From NCBI RefSeq assembly GCF_050003625.1, contig NC_134398.1:72345635-72409634 (forward strand): a stretch of DNA of 64,000 bases, in the 5' to 3' direction. Positions 23,081 through 35,605 of this stretch are shown here, in pieces. The stretch's first letter is position 1. Each line of letters starts with the position of its first letter. The position numbers and the translations under genes are program-made. Source of the stretch: Haematobia irritans (Eukaryota; Arthropoda; Insecta; Diptera; Muscidae). A model generated the notes under the pieces. That model saw nothing but the letters and a program-made list of their open reading frames with translations. It was not told the DNA's origin and ran no database searches.

Positions 23081-24525
23081 AGTTTATACTTATGGCGTCT
23101 AGCTTAGACTCTAGCACATAATTTACCTGAAAACGCATTGGAAAATGTGCGTAGACACTTCCCTAACAATAATGAATTTGATTTGGTAAAACGTAAGGGT
23201 GTTTTCCCTTATAATTACTTATAAAGTTTTGACAAATTAAAGGAAAATGCTCTACCTTCTATAGATGCATTCGATAATACTTTGTGTGATACCTCGTGTA
23301 CAGTTGATGATTATAAAAATGCACAAAATGTATGGAGAACCATGAGTTGTCAGTCACTAGAAGACTATATGCGTCTGTATCTAAAAACAGATGTGCTATT
23401 GACTGATGTATTTGAAAATTTCCGTAATCTATGTATAGATATACACAAATTGGATCCCTGCCATTATTATACGATCCCATCTCTATCCTGGGCTGCTATG
23501 CTCAGACTCATTTCAAATAAAATCGATCTACATTTATTCACCGATGAAAAAATGTATAATTTTGTTAAGAAATTATTCAGTGCAGCAAACGACATGCTAA
23601 AGCGAATAATAAATATATAAAAAATTTTAGTAAAGAGGAGTTGTTGTCCATTCTTTTATACATTGATGCGAATAATTTGTATGGGTATGCAATGTCACTA
23701 TTTCGACCTCTAAAAGATTTTCTGTGGGTTGAGGGAACTGTTGAGTTTCTTATGAATTATTTTGAGGAGAATATTTTAAATCTTCCACATGATTCAAATA
23801 TCGGCTATTTCCTTGAAGTGGATCTTTCATGTCCTCCAGAAGTTCATGATTATCTTAATGACTTCCCTCCTTGCCCTGAGAATAAAACTCCTTCAGGTTC
23901 AAAATTCAAAAAACTTATTGCCGATTTTGAAGATAGAGAGCGATATGTTTAGGATTGAAATTGAAAAAGATGCATACTATTCTAGCATTCACTCAAAGTG
24001 GTTGGCTTCGCGAGTATATTGAAATAAATAATAAATATAGAGCAGCATTTGAAAAAGATTTTTTAAACTTTTCAATAATGCTATATACGGAAAAACGATG
24101 GAAAACGTTGAAAAGACATAAAAATAGTGAAGCAATGGGGAGAACAAATAGAAATAGGAAAGGCGCCGAACATTGGATATCAAGGCCTAACTTCAAAGGC
24201 CTAGTCCATTTCACGGAAAATATGGTAGCAATAGAAATGGCTCCACTTGACGTGCTAAGTGATAAGCCGATACATATTGGATTTGCGGTTTTAGAATTAT
24301 CGAAGCATTTTATGTATGACTTCTATTATAACTTTTTAAAGAAACGTTTTCAAGACGATGTTTCACTTTTGTATACTGATACCGATTCTATGGTACTTCA
24401 GTTTATTGGAAGAGATTTCTATGAGGAAATAAGAGAGAAAGATATTCGTGAGAGATTTGATACCTCTGAATTATCCGAAAATTATCCTTTAAATTTTTCC
24501 ATAGTAAATAAAAAAGTTATAGGTA

Positions 24526-25955
24526 CACCCAGAAAAAAGTGCCTTCGAAACTAAAGGAAAAATTTTTCATCAATATAGTTTATCCATTTTATTTCCATTA
24601 AGGTAAATTTTTGCGAGAAATAATAAAATTTACTCGTTTCAGTAAAAAAAACCTAAACTGTAAGCAGTTAGGAATAGTTCATTAACTAGAATAAGGCATG
24701 GAATTTTACTCATACTATTTTCTTCGCTGGGTATAAGAATTTACTACTGAACAAGAAAATTTTATTCACCGATAACAAAGCATTCGTAAAAATAAACAAA
24801 AACCGAACTAAAACCAAGTTTCCTCAAAATTAGTAAAATTTCTTATAAAATGATAATTGCGACTTCCTTTATAATAGAAAGTTTTTCATACATACGAACA
24901 ACACTTGACATAAAAAAATATTTTAGTTCATTCGTACTAAGAAGTATGCAATCCTTTCAAAACTTAAGGAAACACATTTGTTAGAATGTAGGAAATTTTC
25001 CTATATTTCTATTGTCTACCTGTAATCGATACCTGTCATCGTAATCGATGTGTTTGCGCGTGGGTGTAATCGATATGTTTGCGCGTGGGTTGTTTTTTTA
25101 GTTGGAATCGCGTTGTTGTGGTATACGGAGAGATTGTTAAAAAATAATATGGTAAAATAATATAATAAATAACAAAAAAATATATAAAATATTTATTATT
25201 TTAAATTAGTGAGAACAATTTTCGTTTTTTGAAAATAAATCTATCAATGTTCGTGATGGCGTATAAAGAAAGAAAACACCAGCAGAATAACAACCCTTTC
25301 ATTTGTCTTCATTTTGGAATCTTCAATTATCAGGTAATATTCAGTGACGCTAACCTTTTGTAACAAAAATGGTTTATGATTTTTTATATTTGTAGGTATT
25401 GAAATTATAAAAGGAGGACAAAATCGTTAGGCAGCAACTTATTAAAAGTGAAAGGTACAAGAAGAAAAATGCGTTTTACAGTTGATGACATTACATGGAA
25501 ATTGGAAATAGTGGAATAATAAACTAGTATTTCAAGGCCAGTCGATGCTGTTGTTTCTTAATAAATATATTTAATATATTAATAAAACGTATATTTTATT
25601 GAAGAAAAAATTGCCTATATAAATAAATAAAATTGTATTTAAAAACTAAGGTAAGCAGTTCTAATTATGAAGTAAAAGTTTTACCACAAATGTGTAAGAT
25701 TTGTCCAAATGAATGAAAAATTTTCAATAAAATCATTCCATATATGAATTCAAATCAGTTAAATTTTTTCATTCTGTAGTATAGTGGTACATAAATATAG
25801 GAAAACGTTAACTAATATATGGAATGCATTATACCTAATTTCTACGAAAATCACATCGTTCAAACAAATAAAATGTCTTTGGCGCTATACGAAGTTCAAC
25901 TTTCTTCACAATGAGTTCATTTTAACTTAAAGAAGGGGTCACTTTTTTCTGGGTG
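24526..25955 (+). mobile_element. TA-flanked non-autonomous DNA transposon, copy 2
   Basis: 1430 bp with inverted ends CACCCAGAAAAAAGTG and CACTTTTTTCTGGGTG, flanked by TA at 24524-24525 and 25956-25957. Removing the element and one TA rejoins the polymerase frame exactly. It is inverted relative to copy 1 at 2271-4021. No transposase frame. A short ATCGATATGTTTGCGCG repeat lies near 25030-25090. Confidence 0.9.
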
Positions 25956-26955
25956 TATGATGAAGGATGAAAATGCGGGAAGAATAATTATGGAGTTTGT
26001 AGGTCTACGCGCTAAAATATATTATTGACTGTTGAGGGTGGGAGCGAAATTAAAAAAATCAAAAGGCGTAAAGAAATCTGTACTTAAAAAATATAGCATA
26101 GACACCTATCGTGATTGTCTGTATGGTAAACGAGAAGTGTATGATAATACGATTACATTTAGATCGAAAAAAAACATACCATATTTCGAATAAAGTGAAC
26201 AAAATAATGTTAAGTCAAAATGATGACAAACGAAAATTTTTAGCAGACGGGATTAATACATACGCCTGGGGTCATCATGCAATTCGCAAATAACATAGGA
26301 AGAAATAGCGATAATTAATCTAGAAGCAATTAGACCTATGCCACTTGACATTAATTTGTTTGATTTACAAAATATCGAATTGGCTACAATGGAAAATCTT
26401 GACGATTTTAACCTCTAACCTCTCCACTAGAATTAATTTAATAATAACTATTTATTTAATTTTAGTAATAAAAAAACAAAAAAGTATTTATTGTTAGAAT
26501 ATATAATATACGCTAATTTATCAGTTTGTATATAGTTTTTTTGATGATGTTTAATAATAAAAAATAAATAAATAAATAAAATAAAACAAAAAATTGTATT
26601 TTTAAATAATTTTTCGAACAACCCAATCAAAGGTGCGTATTCCATCAGGCGATCGTACAGTATAAAACAGTAGGCATGTGTAACTTGTGCGATTGGTCTA
26701 CTCGTCTCAATTTCGAGTTTGCCATCTATTGAGTCATGCTCATCATCTAATTTTGATGGCTAACATCAACGACAATTAGTGGGGAGATCTTGAAATCATC
26801 AACACTTGAGATTGGATGTGACTCCCTTTGATAATAATTTTGTTGAAATTTTGTATACATTTCATAGAGTATTGCATATCGATTTTCTTCAAATTTTAAA
26901 TTTAAATCATCATACGGATAGGTCTCTTAATTCAAATGTACTTTTATGTTTGTTA

Positions 26956-27911
26956 ACACCCTCACAAAAAATCGCTTCTGTAACATATACTCCCAAACAT
27001 ATTTTGCTTCAAGCATATACATTTTTGGGTATTGCCCAAACATTTATATGTTTGATCTCTTCCAATATATAATATGTTTGAAAGCATATTGGTCTAAACA
27101 ATATATGATTGGGTAGTCTAAGTTCCAAACATTTTTTATTTTTGCATCCAAATTCAATAATGTTGTCTTCCAAAAAACAATATGTTATTATGTGACCATA
27201 TAATATGTTTGGAAGCATTTTGCACCCAAAAATATTATATGCTTAAAAAAAATTCTCCCAAACAATATTGTGCTCAAAATTTTATTTATTTATTTATATA
27301 TTTACAATCATAATGAATTATGAAAATAAATAGGTGCTAACAACATAGGTTTTCGACCTAAATGCTCAAAATTTTGTTTCTGCCCAATTGTATATTCCCC
27401 GACATCTTTCTCACTTCCACGAGATTTTTTAGTTCTTAGCACCTTTTTCTGTAATACAAACATTGTAGAAGAAATTATTCAATTTTATGATTTTTATTTT
27501 ATTTTAATTTTACCTTTTGCCGGACGGGGATTCGAACAGCGGACCACACAGTTTGTAAGGATCAAAGAAGTAGCTGATCAATTGCCCAAGGAAAAATAAA
27601 ATGTTAATTTTGTAATAACAAGCAAAAACCACCAACTTAATTCAATATCGCTCCCTGTTAAATAGCGCTCCAAGCTACTAAACACATATATGTTTATAGG
27701 CTATTTCTAAATTAATATATGTTTGCATCCAAGCATATTATATTTACAAACATTTTATGTCCCAAACATAATATGTTCTAACATATTAACATATATGTCC
27801 CAAACATGTTAGCTAGTTTATGAACATTATAGGCTTGCACTCAAAAATATTGTGTTTAAAAATTTGTGTTCCAAACATATAATGTTTATAGCCAAACATA
27901 TGAAAAACAGT
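26956..27911. mobile_element. MITE of the ACATATG-rich family, inside the capsid gene
   Basis: Ends ACACCCTCACAAAAAATCGC and, at the right, GCCAAACATATGAAAAACAGT match, in reverse, the family member at 10454-12240. Many CCAAACATA words recur. It carries a single decayed tRNA-like segment at 27518-27590. It cuts the major capsid gene. Confidence 0.75.
27518..27590 (-). other. Decayed tRNA-like sequence
   Basis: Complemented, it keeps a B-box-like GTTCGAATCCCCG and a CAGCTACTTCTTTGATCCTTAC region where the A box should be. It matches the position of the tRNA-like segments in the related elements but is more degraded. Confidence 0.4.
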
Positions 27912-28799
27912 CTTTTTCATCCGTGAAGTTGCGGTGAACAAATTTTCTGTCACGTTCAAATGCAAACAAAATGAACTGTGGTCTCTCCCTATTCAGCGAT
28001 AGCTTTACATTCCAATTACATTCCATCGACCCAAAGAAAGTGGGATTAACATGACAATCCCAACTTCGAAATGCAATCGGTAATGATGTTCCATCACGTA
28101 CTGTTTTCATTGCTTTTACTTTCATAGGGTAAGAGAGCTGTACATGAGGTATCCTCCACGTTACATTGGTAATTGTTAAATTTATATTTTCCTTTGGATC
28201 CAGTGAATAACATGCTTGGCTATCGTTAGAACTTCGATGAAGTATTAAGTCATGTTTGCTATGTAATATACTTTTATTGAAATCTTCAGCAAAACCCAGT
28301 AACATCTTTAATGGGACATAAAAATTGAATGTGTCCACAGCTATATCGTCCAAAGAACTCCATCCTGCATTCAGGAGCATATTACTCTCAAAACTAGTTA
28401 GGGAAGCGAAATTTTTGATATACCAAATGATATACCAAATATACCAAAATATCTCTATCAATCAATTTCAACACCATTTAGCTCATAGTGGATTTCATCA
28501 AACATATATCCTACACAATTGTTTTTTAATCGTGCATTCGGTGCTTTCTCTCCACTAGCCACTGTTATGTAACCCTCTATGTAAATATAACTTTCAGCTG
28601 GCAATATGTACAAATCTTGATTTTGTATGGTTACTCTGATTTCATCATTCTTTTTAAATGAGCGAATATATGGCACATAACTATGATAGTCTGTTTTAGT
28701 TATATTTTCATCTGAAAACGGCTTTTCAGTTGCATTAACAATTTCAGATATTTTGTTTTAAACGGAGCTTGAGTGCTTTTAAAAATTACTTATTTTCCT

Positions 28800-29350
28800 T
28801 AGATAAAGGCAGTAGTCTGTGGTTGGTGGTTCGATCTTGAATGTTTTCCTTTAATTTTCTACTGATGTATTTATTATAAATAATAATCTCACAGTGTGTC
28901 TTAGATGAAGACGTAGAGTAATTTCCTCACCTCGAAAGTTTATTAAGCGATCTTCTTGATCTACAATCCACACGATAAGTGAACTGATTTCTTTAACGTT
29001 CACTGGCAAATAAACTAAATTTCTAGGCATTTCATCTAATTTATGGCCAGGAGACATTTATAGCAAATTGATGAATGGTATGTATGCACGTGTAAACTAT
29101 TCATAAAAGCACCTGAAGTAATATTACATTGCAATTGAATAGCATTCACCCGCATAATATTCACGGGAAGGGATGATTTATGTGTTATGTTGGGTGATAA
29201 AATTTCTCTTTTGAAACCTAACAAGCGACCAATTGAACGTTCATGATTGAAATCTATTATATCATGAGAAGAGTATATTTCAATTTGTAGAGTATTATTG
29301 TTAAATGCAATATTGATACTTTTCGATCCATTGCTCATTCCATAAGCCAT
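28800..29350 (-). pseudogene. Polinton minor capsid (penton-like) protein
   Basis: The N-terminal frame (29350-29036) reads MAYGMSNGSKSINIAF, then SIGRLLGFKREIL. An overlapping frame (29057-28851) reads MSPGHKLDEMPRNLVYLPVN and DRLINFRGEEITLRLHL, the hallmark C-terminal block of the Polinton minor capsid protein, a single jelly-roll that forms the fivefold vertices. One frameshift near 29050 joins the halves. The gene lies directly upstream of the major capsid gene in the same direction, the usual Polinton order. Its 5' flank is cut at 29437 by a gypsy LTR. Confidence 0.8.
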
Positions 29351-29436
29351 TTTTATATAGTCGACAATGTCTTCCAGTTCATACTAACCTATGGGAATTT
29401 CAATTCCTTTCTTACCAATATGAAATAGATTATTAT

Positions 29437-30094
29437 TGTTACGTTTTTATATTGAGTTCTTTTCAAATAACGACAATCTACAATTTATTTGCTTAACGAT
29501 AGGTTTCACTTATTTGCTCTACGATGTGTACTGTATGACTTTTATCTTACGACTGACCTCACAGCTCCCTCTGTCAGCTCTTTTATAGTACTATATAACG
29601 ATATCGAAAATTCTCGATAGTCTTGCCTACAACATTCTAGACTATTCTACTACTATCTGGTAGATGTCGCACGGGCGATATCGCACATATTTATCGGCTT
29701 ATGCTCATTGTCTTGGCTACAATAATGTAGAACATTCTACTATCTGGAGATGTCGCACGGGCGATATCGCACATATTTATCGGCTTAAGCTCATTGTCTT
29801 GGCTACAATCATCCAGAACATTCTACTATCTGGCAGATGTCGCACAGGCATAAATGATTATGGTCATATTACTACAACTATAACAATAAGCAATGAAGAT
29901 AACAAAATAAAAGGGGTTACTATACAATGAACGATTGGGAAACTAAGAACACAAAAGATGTTTAAAAAAGTACTAGAAAATAAAGAAATGATTTTGACAA
30001 GTGATGACGTAATTTGACCGTTACAATTTGAAATTTTAAATTAACGGAAAATAATTTGAATAAACTTAAATCTAGAAATATCAAATGTGCAACA
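29437..30094 (-). repeat. Gypsy 3' long terminal repeat
   Basis: Bounded by TGTTACG (29437) and GTGCAACA (30087-30094), that is TG..CA on the coding strand. A polypurine tract (complement of CTGCCTCCCGCTTA) lies just outside at 30095-30108, as expected for the 3' LTR of a minus-strand element. It contains a direct repeat of 86-87 bp (29662, 29748 and 29835). Confidence 0.8.
29662..29850. repeat. 86-bp direct repeats inside the LTR
   Basis: AGATGTCGCACGGGCGATAT starts at 29662 and 29748, and a diverged third copy starts at 29835. The units contain GATATCGCACATATTTATCG. Repeats of this kind in LTRs often carry enhancer elements; that role is inference. Confidence 0.8.
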
Positions 30095-30105
30095 CTGCCT
30101 CCCGC

Positions 30106-31440
30106 TTAAGCCTGTTCGTCCCGAATAGGCACAGAACCCGTTCCGTAAGGAGCCAAACGTTCAAGGTGAATAATTTCATCTTTGACCTTGGGCTGTCGTC
30201 CTTTTGAATGGGTATACAACATCATTGATCTTCTTGATGATTTTGTAGGGGCCTTCCCATTGTGTTTGCAGCTTGGGACATAATCCCTTCTTTCGTTGCG
30301 GATTAAAAAGCAGAACCAATTGTTCTTCTTGGAAGCCCTCAGTATTTGCAGCACGATCATATCTCGCCTTCATCCTGTTGCTGACCACTTTTATTTTGTT
30401 ACGCACTGATTCGTGAACCTCGCCAAACGTGTTTGGTATGTCGTTACTGTTTTCTTCTATGGCGAGCTCATTAGGTTTAGCGCCGAATATCAAATCTCCA
30501 GGCAACTTCAATTCCGCTCCGAATAGAACCTTGGCCGGTGTTCGTGACGTAGAATCATGTATGGCTGATCTATAAGACAGCAAAAATCGTTGCTTCACTT
30601 TCTCGGCTGTTTTGGTTATTCCCAAGTGACATCCACTAGGTCCATTGTGGAATTCCGTCAAAACATCTCTTATTTTAGAATTCGGATTTCGAGATAGAAT
30701 TTCGAGAATTTTTCGCACTCGACATTACAAGGTCGACGTGACAAGACGTCCGCGTTGCCGTGTTTGCCACCTTTTCTATGTTCGATACTGAAGTCATAGC
30801 TTTGGAGTCTTTCTATCCAACGTGCCAGCTGAGCTTCCGGATTCTTGAATTGGAGCAACCATCGTAGGGCTGAATGATCAGTTCTGAGCAAGAAGTGCTG
30901 TCCATACAAGTATTTGTGGTAGTTTTCTACGCTTTCTATGACGGCTAGCAGCTCTCTTCTCGTTACGCAATAGTTCTTTTCGGCCTTGGACAAAGTTCGG
31001 CTGAAGTATGCGATAACCTTTTCTTTACCATCAATCTGTTGAGATAGCACACCTCCAATACCGTAAGCACTACCATGTGTATCCAAAATAAAATTTTCGC
31101 CAGGAATAGGATATGCTAGGATAGGAGCAGAACATAAACGTTATTTTAGATGATGAAATGACTCCTCCTGGTCCTTGTTCCACTGGAATTTCGTACCTTT
31201 TTACGTTAATTTATGGAGGCTTGCGGCGATGCTGGCGAAGTTTGGTACGAATCGCGTGTAGTATGTGCATAAACCAAGGAAGCTGCGCAACTCGTGGAGA
31301 TTCCGTGGACGTGGCCAATATCTTACAGTCTTGATTTTGTATTCATCGGTGGATATGTCCTCTGCTGTCACATGATGACCCAAGTACTTAACTTCCCGCT
31401 GGAAAAGCGAGCACTTCTTAGCGTTAAGACGTAGACCAGC
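30106..31440 (-). pseudogene. Gypsy pol, 3' half: RT end, RNase H, deleted integrase
   Basis: Reading down from 31440: the end of the reverse transcriptase (YKIKTVRYWPRP, LRSFLGLCTYYTRF), RNase H (31086-30725: DTHGSAYGIGG, ELLAVIESV, RTDHSALRWLL), then integrase. The integrase keeps its zinc-binding start (GCHLGITKTAEKVKQRF) and its C-terminal part (SRTPAKVLFGAELKLP and a KLQTQWEGPYKI chromodomain-like end), but the catalytic D,D-35-E core between them is missing. Frames change at about 30720 and 31140. The element could not integrate by itself. The pol order matches Ty3/gypsy. Confidence 0.85.
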
Positions 31441-31644
31441 GGCTGACAGTTGCTGGATAACATTTATTTATTTATGACATCCTAATACAAAAAAGAACTA
31501 AATCTTATATAAATTTGTGCTAGGTTATATTGATAAAAAATTGTAATGGACAATTGTGAGTTAATTATATATTAGCGTAGATGTGGACAGTTTAAGATAA
31601 TTACAAATTTTTTTCATTGAAAATATTTTTTTTTTATCTCCTTT

Positions 31645-34600
31645 TTAAATATATTTGCATGTGGTTTGGCAATCTGTTCCAAAGACGAGTAGTTGATATA
31701 AAAAATTGTTTCTCAGAAATTGAGCTGTTAATCTTGTTAATATGATTTTTCTTCCTCGGTTTGAACGTGAGAACTGTACTTTTTCATAAAGATATTCCGG
31801 TTCTTTCAAGTAAATAATTTTGTGTAATAACATAAGGCTTTTGTATTTCAATGAGTTCTCAAAACTCATGTTAAATAGTAGGTATGAATAGTTTGAGATT
31901 CGCTCAATTCTTTTTTTTATTAAAAACGCATCGGGCGATATTATTGAATGCAACTTTAAGCTTAATAAAATCAGTGTTGCTACAGCTGAAGAATATTTCA
32001 CATCCGTATAATAAAACGGGAATCAAGTGTAGATTCCTGAACCAACTAGAGGTTTCTTAGCATTCCGTATATTTTACCTGTAGTTGAGTTTATATGGTTT
32101 GACCAGGATAACATGTCATTGAATATGATGCCAAGATTAGATGATGACTCTGTAAAATCAATCACAGTACCGTTTAAATGTACTTCATATGTTGATATTA
32201 AGCTTCGATGTCGTTTGGAGATCAGTAGGCATTTAGATTTATTGAGGTTAATGCTTAACTCATTATTAGTTGCCCATACATAAATTCTGTTCAGATCAAT
32301 GTTAATTTTGCCTATACAGGTTTTTACATCATCAATATAGCTACATAGATACAGTTGAACATCATCCGCGTATATATGGATTCTGCAATATTGAAGAACA
32401 TCTGGTAAGTCGTTGATATATAAACAGAATAGTAGAGATCCTAATGTTGATCCTTGCGGTACGCCTTTGAAAATTGTCCGTGTATTTGAGTATTTGTTGT
32501 TTAGGTATACCGTCTGTGTCCTATTAAGCAAGTACGATCTAATGAGACGACAAGCGCTATGTGAAAAATTGAAAAGTTTATCTAGTTTGGTCAGAAGAAT
32601 GGTATGATTTACAGTATCGAAGGCTTTGCTGTGATTCAATAATATTAAATAAGAAATCATATTTTTGTCTATGTCAGAATGCAATTCCTCGGCAACATTT
32701 ATTAAAGCAGTAATACAGCTTCTCTTGGCTCTAAATCCAGATTGGTATTGTGATAGTAATTTATTGTCACTTAGATAACTTTCTATTTGACTAAACATCA
32801 GTTTCTCAAGTGCCTTTGACATATAGGATAGGATAGCAATAGGCCGAAAATCTCTATTTTGCTTCGGAATGAGAATAAAGTGTTCTTCCATTGCTTTGGA
32901 AATAATGACTTTGTTAATATATTATTGAAAATGTAAGTAATGTATGGTAGTATTGTCGGCATTATAATTTTTTTGAATTTGGGACAAATTTGGTCCATTC
33001 CAGATGCTTCAGATGTAATGGAGCGAATGGCATATAGTATTTCATAGTGATCAACACATCTGAAACCAAACATATTCTCGGGTTGTACATTGTTGTAGCA
33101 ATCATATATTCTGTTGGTGGTAGCACTGGAGGGTTCTCCAATAAATTTATCGTTAAGTTCATTCAAAGCAGCGTCTATTTTAGTTTCGTTCTTATTTTTA
33201 CCGATTCCAATATTTTTTATCTCTCTCCACTTTAACTTACATTCAATTGAATTTTCAAACTTCAATTTGTAAAACTGAGTTTTGGTTATTCCAATACACC
33301 CAGAAAAAGTGTCTTCGAAACTAAAGGAAGAAATATTCATCAATTTAGTTTAGTCGTTTTATTTCCATTAAATTAAATTTTTGTGTGAAATAATAAAATT
33401 TATTTGTTTCAGTAAAGAAATCCTAAACTGAAAGCAGTTAGGAATAGTTCATTAACTAGAATAAGGCATGGAATTTTACTAATACTGTTTTCTTCGCTGG
33501 GTATAAGAATTTACTACTCAACAAGAAAATTTTGTTCACTGATAACAAAGCATTCGTAAAAATAAACAAAAACCAAACTAAAACCAAGTTTCCTCAAATT
33601 TAGTAAAATTTCTTATAAAATGATAATTCTGACTTCCTTTATTATAGAAAGCTTATCATACATACGAATAACAATAAAATCATTCCATATATGAATTTAA
33701 TTCAGTTAATTTTTTTCATTCTGTAGTATAGTTAGTGCCTTTTAATAGATTCGTTAAACCAAGGTTTGTGTTTGTGATGAATTCTTCTTTTCCTAAGAGG
33801 TACACACTCGTTAAACACCTTGTTTATTTGTTCCTGAAGGTATTCAACTTGATCATCGATAGACTCGTAATTATATATAGCATGTCAATCAATATAACTC
33901 ATTCTGTTATTTAAAATTTCGTGGTTGATGTGTCTGTAATCTCTCAGCATCTATATGACTGTTATAAATTAAAAATAAGATATCATGTTTGGAAAACATG
34001 CTTGCAAACACTTGATCATATTGAGATTTGTGGTATTATTGACAAAGAATACATCCAATAAGCTATTAATTGTGTTGCTATAGTGGGTAGGTATGTTTGT
34101 ATTAATCGGATGGAGGCCAATTGTTAGCATTGCATTCTTCAGAGACGATTCTTTTGAAAGATTACTGTTAAAATATCCAACAATTATTACTTCTTGGTAT
34201 TGAACAGAGAGATTTCCAAGAGAGATAGTACTAGATCTTCAAAGTTTATTAAATTATTCGGTCTATATGCGCAACCAACGAGAATGTTATTGTTTATCTC
34301 GATCAGTAAGTATTCAATTTTGCTATCGATATTAGAGCAAAGTTTAGTTCGAAATTTTATACCATTTCTTATGTAAACACATACTCCTCCAGCGTGCGAT
34401 TTCCTATCTAACCGTAGGAGTTGATATCCATCAAGCTGGTAAATCGAATCAGAGATAGTTGGACTGAACCAGGTTTCAGAAACGCAGATTAAATCCACGC
34501 CAGAAGATACAAATATAAATCTAAATTCGTCCAACTTATTATTTAAACTTTGGGCGTTCAAGTGAACAATTTTGAGACCAGATTTTTGCTTCATTACTCT

Positions 34601-34651
34601 AACCATATTGTAAATATTGTCTTTGGAACTATAACTATTATCACAGGGCAT
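31645..34651 (-). pseudogene. CR1-like ORF2: endonuclease and reverse transcriptase
   Basis: From 34651: APE endonuclease start (LKIVHLNAQSLNNKLDEF, VSETWFSP, RLDRKSHAGGV). A degraded second half follows to 33733, with PWFNESIK before the insertion. Reverse transcriptase then runs 33296-32046, with FRPIAILSYMSKALEKL, SKAFDTVNH, GVPQGSTLGSLLF and the catalytic YADDVQ near 32365. The C-terminal region lies at 32001-31645. Frameshifts occur near 32840 and 32020. The family copies its own RNA at a nicked target site. The RT core itself is open, so the copy is not very old. Confidence 0.85.
33297..33732 (+). mobile_element. TA-flanked DNA transposon, truncated copy 3
   Basis: Begins CACCCAGAAAAAGTG after TA at 33295-33296 and follows copy 2 (24526-25955) closely for about 370 bp. 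It then skips most of the middle and stops within the CTGTAGTATAGT region, lacking its right terminal repeat. It interrupts the LINE ORF2. Confidence 0.85.
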
Positions 34652-34938
34652 TAAAATTTATTATCACAGTGCAAAAAGTAACGTAGTTTTATCACATAAG
34701 CATATTTATCAATGTTGAGTTTGTATAAAAAGGAGATGTACAAACATAATGTTGAGTAAAATAAATTATAATAAAGTTTTGTATAACGACAAAATATATA
34801 TTGAAATAATAAGATAATAATTGTAGTAAAACAAATTTTTGAATTAATTAAAAAATTATGTAGTAACTCCATTGTTGTGGTTGTTTTCTGGCATTTCGCA
34901 GTCTGACAGAAAAGAATCGAGAGCATTTTCTGACTCGA

Positions 34939-35605
34939 TTAGCACAGATCGATTACTCTCCATGCCTTTGACATAAACAAGTTCCCGCATAGAATAACCT
35001 GCAGAGAGACGTTTACTTTTTGGTGTTTTATTGCAAATTGAAAAATATGAAAATTTTTTCTAGTTAAATCTTTACTAATGTAACAAGGTTGGTTCGAATT
35101 AATACCAAAGCAATTTAGTGTTACGTGGCATTTATTTTCTCTTTTATAATTTGCGATAGTACTCAAAATAAAGTTTCTATCGTGTGGTGTTAAAAGTTGC
35201 AATAATATAGCTCTATCTGGTTGACGTGAGTTCTTGTTACTATTGATACGACGAATTGATTTAATATAAGGTTGATCGATCTTTAGTGTATATCATAAGT
35301 TGGCAAATATTTGTTTTAAATTTTCGTCTTCGTAATACGGAATGCCATAAATACGCAGATTTGTAGAAACATTGATGTTGTTTTGATGCTCAACCATATC
35401 CTTTAATGTTTTGATGTCATTTGCATATTCGTTTGCCTTTAAAAGGGCCATTTCCAGCTTGTTTACTCTCTCAGAGAGTTCATTAAAGTGATTGTTTATT
35501 TTTTATAATTTTTCATGAATATCTTTAACTGCTTCATTTACACTTTCCTTTACACAGCGTTCGATGCTTGCCATCATAAGTTCATTTTGTTTAGAAATTT
35601 TCATT
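34939..35605 (-). pseudogene. CR1-like ORF1 with coiled coil and RRM-like domain
   Basis: From 35605 the protein reads MKISKQNELMMASIERC, then a heptad-rich stretch (about residues 20-60) with one stop. An RRM-like start, STNLRIYGIPYYEDENL, and a basic C-terminal part ending at 34939 follow. Coiled coil plus RRM is the usual plan of LINE ORF1 RNA-binding trimers. Two in-frame stops (near 35505 and 35290) break it. Confidence 0.65.

Larger units (their letters stand above)
20785..26418 (+). pseudogene. Polinton protein-primed DNA polymerase B, fullest copy (copy 2)
   Basis: Spans a nearly complete Polinton polymerase, broken by frameshifts, stops and a 1430-bp transposon. In order: paired Cys/His fingers (CGMCPYQ, HCTLCFRL) from 20785; Gln-rich linker (21165-21185); conserved N-domain with FQERDSGWAL; zinc segment CPTCVQHF (22140); endonuclease-VII-like CHICERDLG and DHCHLTGKYRG (22795-22870). 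Exonuclease motifs follow: FHNFSMYDSHLF (22930), GVFPYNY (23200) and YLKTDVLLTDVFE (23380). Polymerase motif A is YIDANNLYGYAM (23660), a broken motif B lies near 24050-24110, and motif C is YTDTDSM (24375) with both catalytic aspartates. After the transposon come the thumb (EFVGLRAKIYY, KGVKKSV) and a C-terminal tail to 26418. The capsid genes converge on it from the right, as in other Polintons. Confidence 0.9.
26598..28760 (-). pseudogene. Polinton major capsid protein (double jelly-roll), split by a MITE
   Basis: On the minus strand the N-terminal part (28760-28458) shows NDEIRVTIQNQDLYILPAES and FDEIHYELNGVEID, the first strands of the Polinton double jelly-roll capsid protein that forms hexamers of the virion shell. 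Next, 28400-27912 gives VPLKMLLGFAEDF, WRIPHVQL and PQFILFAFERDRKFV, another block typical of this protein. After the MITE (26956-27911) the C-terminal third resumes at 26955 and runs to about 26598, ending in a LMEYAPLIGL segment. A run of ATACCAAAT slippage near 28418-28450 breaks the frame, and stops lie in the C-terminal part. The assignment is from recognition of the family, not a search. Confidence 0.85.

Noticed and set aside
23989..24214. Minus-strand membrane-like frames
   Set aside because: Antisense shadows of polymerase motif B sequence.
27886..28461. Separate membrane protein (WYIWYIIWYIK start)
   Set aside because: The hydrophobic start comes from an ATACCAAAT slippage run within the major capsid gene, and the last residues come from the MITE.
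32798..33343. A distinct 181-residue protein
   Set aside because: Its first 10 or so residues come from the end of an inserted DNA transposon; the rest is the LINE ORF2.
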